In this document: positions 6,266-7,610 of the stretch, piece by piece | How positions within the stretch are numbered: the first letter of the stretch is position 1 | Layout: the number at the start of each line of letters is the position of its first letter | Assembly (NCBI GenBank): GCA_002730485.1 | Contig: PCAH01000130.1 | Span: 1-7,610, forward strand | Source of the DNA: Dehalococcoidia bacterium | Lineage (GTDB): Bacteria; Chloroflexota; Dehalococcoidia; UBA3495 | Length of the DNA stretch: 7,610 bases | Reading direction: 5' to 3' | Translations under genes and position numbers: made by a program | Notes under the pieces: model-generated | Seen by the model: only the letters and a program-made list of their open reading frames with translations | Told to the model about the DNA's origin: nothing | Database searches by the model: none

Positions 6266-6301
6266 ACAGTCCGTGGAATTTAATTGAATCCGACTGTTTT
6301 T
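6266..6301 (+). terminator. Hairpin with T-tract, possible terminator or attenuator
   Basis: ACAGTC (6266-6271) pairs with GACTGT (6292-6297). After a 3-nt bulge, GGA (6275-6277) pairs with TCC (6289-6291), leaving an 11-nt loop that holds most of the second 12-nt repeat. Five T residues (6297-6301) follow at once. The bulge and large loop make it a weak terminator; it could attenuate ctaA or end a small RNA. Confidence 0.35.
6276..6287. repeat. 12-nt direct repeat, copy 2
   Basis: This is the second perfect copy of GAATTTAATTGA, on the same strand as the first. The spacing of 71 nt is close to seven helical turns, so both copies could face the same side of the DNA. Confidence 0.6.
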
Positions 6302-6312
6302 CAAGCGCCTAA

Positions 6313-6337
6313 AACACCGCCGAAATTATGCGGTGTT
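6313..6337. repeat. Perfect 8-bp inverted repeat, operator or hairpin
   Basis: AACACCGC (6313-6320) and GCGGTGTT (6330-6337) are perfect inverted copies around a 9-nt A/T-rich centre. The arrangement fits a dimeric repressor site. As RNA it is a stable stem, but neither strand has a proper T-tract after it (only TTTT directly adjoining the stem on the - strand). Confidence 0.55.
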
Positions 6338-6529
6338 AACATATTCCCACTGATCTAGTGGACTCCGGGTCACGATCACATCCCGATTTCCTACCAGGTA
6401 CCTAATGATACCCAGCCACAAACCAGCTTCCGTCTATCATCACGCCTTCCTAATCCCAGTCCAACCGGATCATGGGGTAGGTCCTAGCTTGCGCTTGGAT
6501 AACGGAAATCTTCCCACCGGAAACCCGTC

Positions 6530-7477
6530 ATGGAACTAGCCCAAAGCAGCCGGTTTCACAACTGGTTTAGAGGGATAGCGGCATTCACGGTGCTGGCCAC
6601 CTTTGCCCTAGTGATTCTGGGTGGAGTGGTGAGGGTTACCGAGTCTGGTCTCGGTTGCCCAGACTGGCCAGGTTGTCACGGCGGTCTGCTCCCTCCTTGG
6701 GAAACCAAGGCAGTGATCGAGTTCTCACACCGAGTAATGGCTTCGTTCCTAGTCGGTCCATTGATCCTGTTCTTGTTCATCGCTTCATGGATGAAGTATC
6801 GGCAAGAACGATGGATAGTGGTGCCTGCATCGATCGCCTTTGGGCTGGTGATCGCCCAGGCCATGCTCGGCGGCATCACGGTCCTTAACGAGCTCCCAGG
6901 CGAGATCGTGATGGCCCATCTGGCCGTTGGTGAAGCCCTGGTTGCTATCCTCGTTGTCATTGCCGTGGTCTCTTTCCGTGGGCCGTTAAGCATCGGTATT
7001 CCAGATTGGAGCATCGGAAAGACCCGCCACTTCCCAGCCTTGGTGGCCATCGCCGGAGTATCGGTTTTCGTCCTGTTGCTATCGGGGTCTTACGTAACCG
7101 TCTCCGGGGCCTTTGGCGCCTGCACTGAGTGGCCGCTATGCAACGGCGATGCCTTCCCTGAATTCCGTCCTCAGATGAACCACATGTTCCATCGTTATGT
7201 TGCGGTGGTCGTGGGTCTCTTTGTCCTGTACAGTCTGCACCTGGGATTCCGAGGCAGGACTCAGCCCATGGCGATTCGAGTCCTCTCCATGTCCTCAATC
7301 GCCCTATTCGCCATTCAGATCATGGTGGGTGCGATGGTCATTTGGGGAGATTTCGGGGAAGACGTTCGGGCGTTACACCTGGCCGTTGCCACCGCGGTGT
7401 GGATAGCGGTTTCAGCATTGGTTGTAATCACATTCTCCAACCCCGGCACCCGCTGGAACGGCCCATCGAATGGCTGA
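6530..7477 (+). CDS. ctaA: Heme A synthase CtaA (COX15/CtaA family)
   Basis: CtaA oxidises the methyl group of heme O to a formyl group, giving heme A for aa3-type cytochrome oxidase, in the cytoplasmic membrane. The 315-residue protein has eight hydrophobic helices in two similar halves. The first half has GGVVRVTESGLGCPDWPGC (31-49) with the Cys43/Cys49 pair, then the E-x2-H-R motif (Glu64, His67) and His130. The second half has Cys198/Cys204 in ACTEWPLC, His221 in the MFHR motif and His283 in LHLA. The four histidines match the heme ligands known from Bacillus CtaA, and the Glu is the residue tied to catalysis. ATG at 6530 has a weak GGAAA 6 nt upstream. The stop overlaps the start of ctaB, so the two are translationally coupled. 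All key residues are present; confident assignment. Confidence 0.95.
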   Translation: MELAQSSRFHNWFRGIAAFTVLATFALVILGGVVRVTESGLGCPDWPGCHGGLLPPWETKAVIEFSHRVMASFLVGPLILFLFIASWMKYRQERWIVVPASIAFGLVIAQAMLGGITVLNELPGEIVMAHLAVGEALVAILVVIAVVSFRGPLSIGIPDWSIGKTRHFPALVAIAGVSVFVLLLSGSYVTVSGAFGACTEWPLCNGDAFPEFRPQMNHMFHRYVAVVVGLFVLYSLHLGFRGRTQPMAIRVLSMSSIALFAIQIMVGAMVIWGDFGEDVRALHLAVATAVWIAVSALVVITFSNPGTRWNGPSNG

Positions 7478-7610
7478 AGACGCAAACCCAGGGAGACCAG
7501 CGGCGGATCCAGATGAGGTAATAAAGCCGGGCGGCATCGTTGCCCTCGTCAACGACTACATAACCCTCACCAAACCACCGATCATCTCACTCCTGCTCAT
7601 CACCGCCATC
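7470..7610 (+). CDS. ctaB: Protoheme IX farnesyltransferase CtaB (heme O synthase), 5' end
   Basis: The frame opens at ATG 7470 and stays open for 47 codons to the window edge. It begins with a polar leader of about 25 residues (MAEDANPGRPAADPDE) and then reads DYITLTKPPIISLLLITAI, the typical first segment of the UbiA-family heme O synthases (DY-x-x-L-T-K-P). CtaB attaches a farnesyl group to heme B, making heme O, the substrate of CtaA. The start overlaps the last 8 nt of ctaA (ATGGCTGA), a coupling arrangement usual for consecutive steps of one pathway. The catalytic Asp-rich motifs lie outside the window, so the assignment rests on the N-terminus and the position next to ctaA. Confidence 0.9.
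   Translation, partial: MAEDANPGRPAADPDEVIKPGGIVALVNDYITLTKPPIISLLLITAI

Larger units (their letters stand above)
6056..6529. other. Divergent intergenic region upstream of the ABC operon and ctaA
   Basis: These 474 nt contain no credible gene but carry a cluster of signals: a TTGACA promoter candidate, two copies of a 12-nt repeat, a hairpin followed by a T-tract and a perfect 8-bp inverted repeat, listed separately. The stretch 6340-6529 just before ctaA shows no clear structure or promoter. If translation of the ATPase begins at the TTG at 6100, the region shrinks by 45 nt. Confidence 0.7.

Noticed and set aside
6366..6385. CRP/FNR-like half-site (TCACGATCACA) and a weak CGGG/CCCG inverted pair
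   Set aside because: Only one half of the site matches and the inverted arms are four bases; this is within chance expectation.
6676..7298. Antisense open frames within ctaA
   Set aside because: The ctaA frame carries every conserved residue of the family; the antisense frames are basic, low-quality translations.
1..7610. CRISPR array, tRNA, rRNA, transposase or integrase
   Set aside because: No regularly spaced repeats, cloverleaf-like sequence, rRNA core or recombinase motif was seen on either strand.

Overview
This 7.6 kb window is a gene-dense piece of a bacterial chromosome with moderately high G+C, ATG/TTG starts and generally weak ribosome binding sites. It contains ten protein genes and no RNA gene, insertion sequence or CRISPR array that I can see. 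Two lipoprotein signal peptides, an SDR enzyme of a divergent type, an ABC-2 exporter and a ctaA-ctaB pair suggest a free-living aerobic bacterium with heme-A-type cytochrome oxidase. The style resembles environmental Chloroflexota (SAR202-like lineages), but that placement is an impression from protein style, not something the sequence proves.

Left part (1-1464): the 3' end of an alpha/beta hydrolase gene is followed closely by a four- to five-helix HPP-family membrane protein on the + strand. A fluoride channel gene (crcB/fluC) converges on it from the - strand, and the two stop codons overlap by 4 nt. Positions 1465-1740 form a divergent promoter region. It holds a good sigma70-type promoter, a small palindrome in the leader and a strong Shine-Dalgarno site for the next gene.

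Middle (1741-3668): a complete short-chain dehydrogenase/reductase gene keeps the nucleotide-binding motif, but has Gly and Asn at the positions of the catalytic Ser, Tyr and Lys. After a 194-nt spacer containing a strong hairpin comes a lipoprotein with an N-terminal beta-rich domain and a C-terminal thioredoxin fold carrying an unusual C-x4-C pair.

Right part (3665-7610): a three-gene - strand operon encodes ABC ATPase, ABC-2 permease and a small lipoprotein. Its last gene again overlaps the convergent neighbour by 4 nt, at a palindromic CTAG. The operon is separated by a 474-nt divergent intergenic region from the + strand heme A biosynthesis pair ctaA-ctaB, in which ctaB overlaps ctaA by 8 nt and runs off the window. 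The intergenic region carries a 12-nt direct repeat, two hairpins (one followed by a T-tract) and a TTGACA promoter candidate. This is the least explained DNA in the window.

Functional links: the ctaA-ctaB pair makes heme O and heme A for the terminal oxidase, and the ATPase-permease pair is a DrrAB-like exporter. A role for the thioredoxin lipoprotein or the small lipoprotein in oxidase or envelope maturation is only a guess from proximity. I found no compelling previously undescribed multigene system; the best leads are the catalytically atypical SDR and the structured ctaA upstream region.
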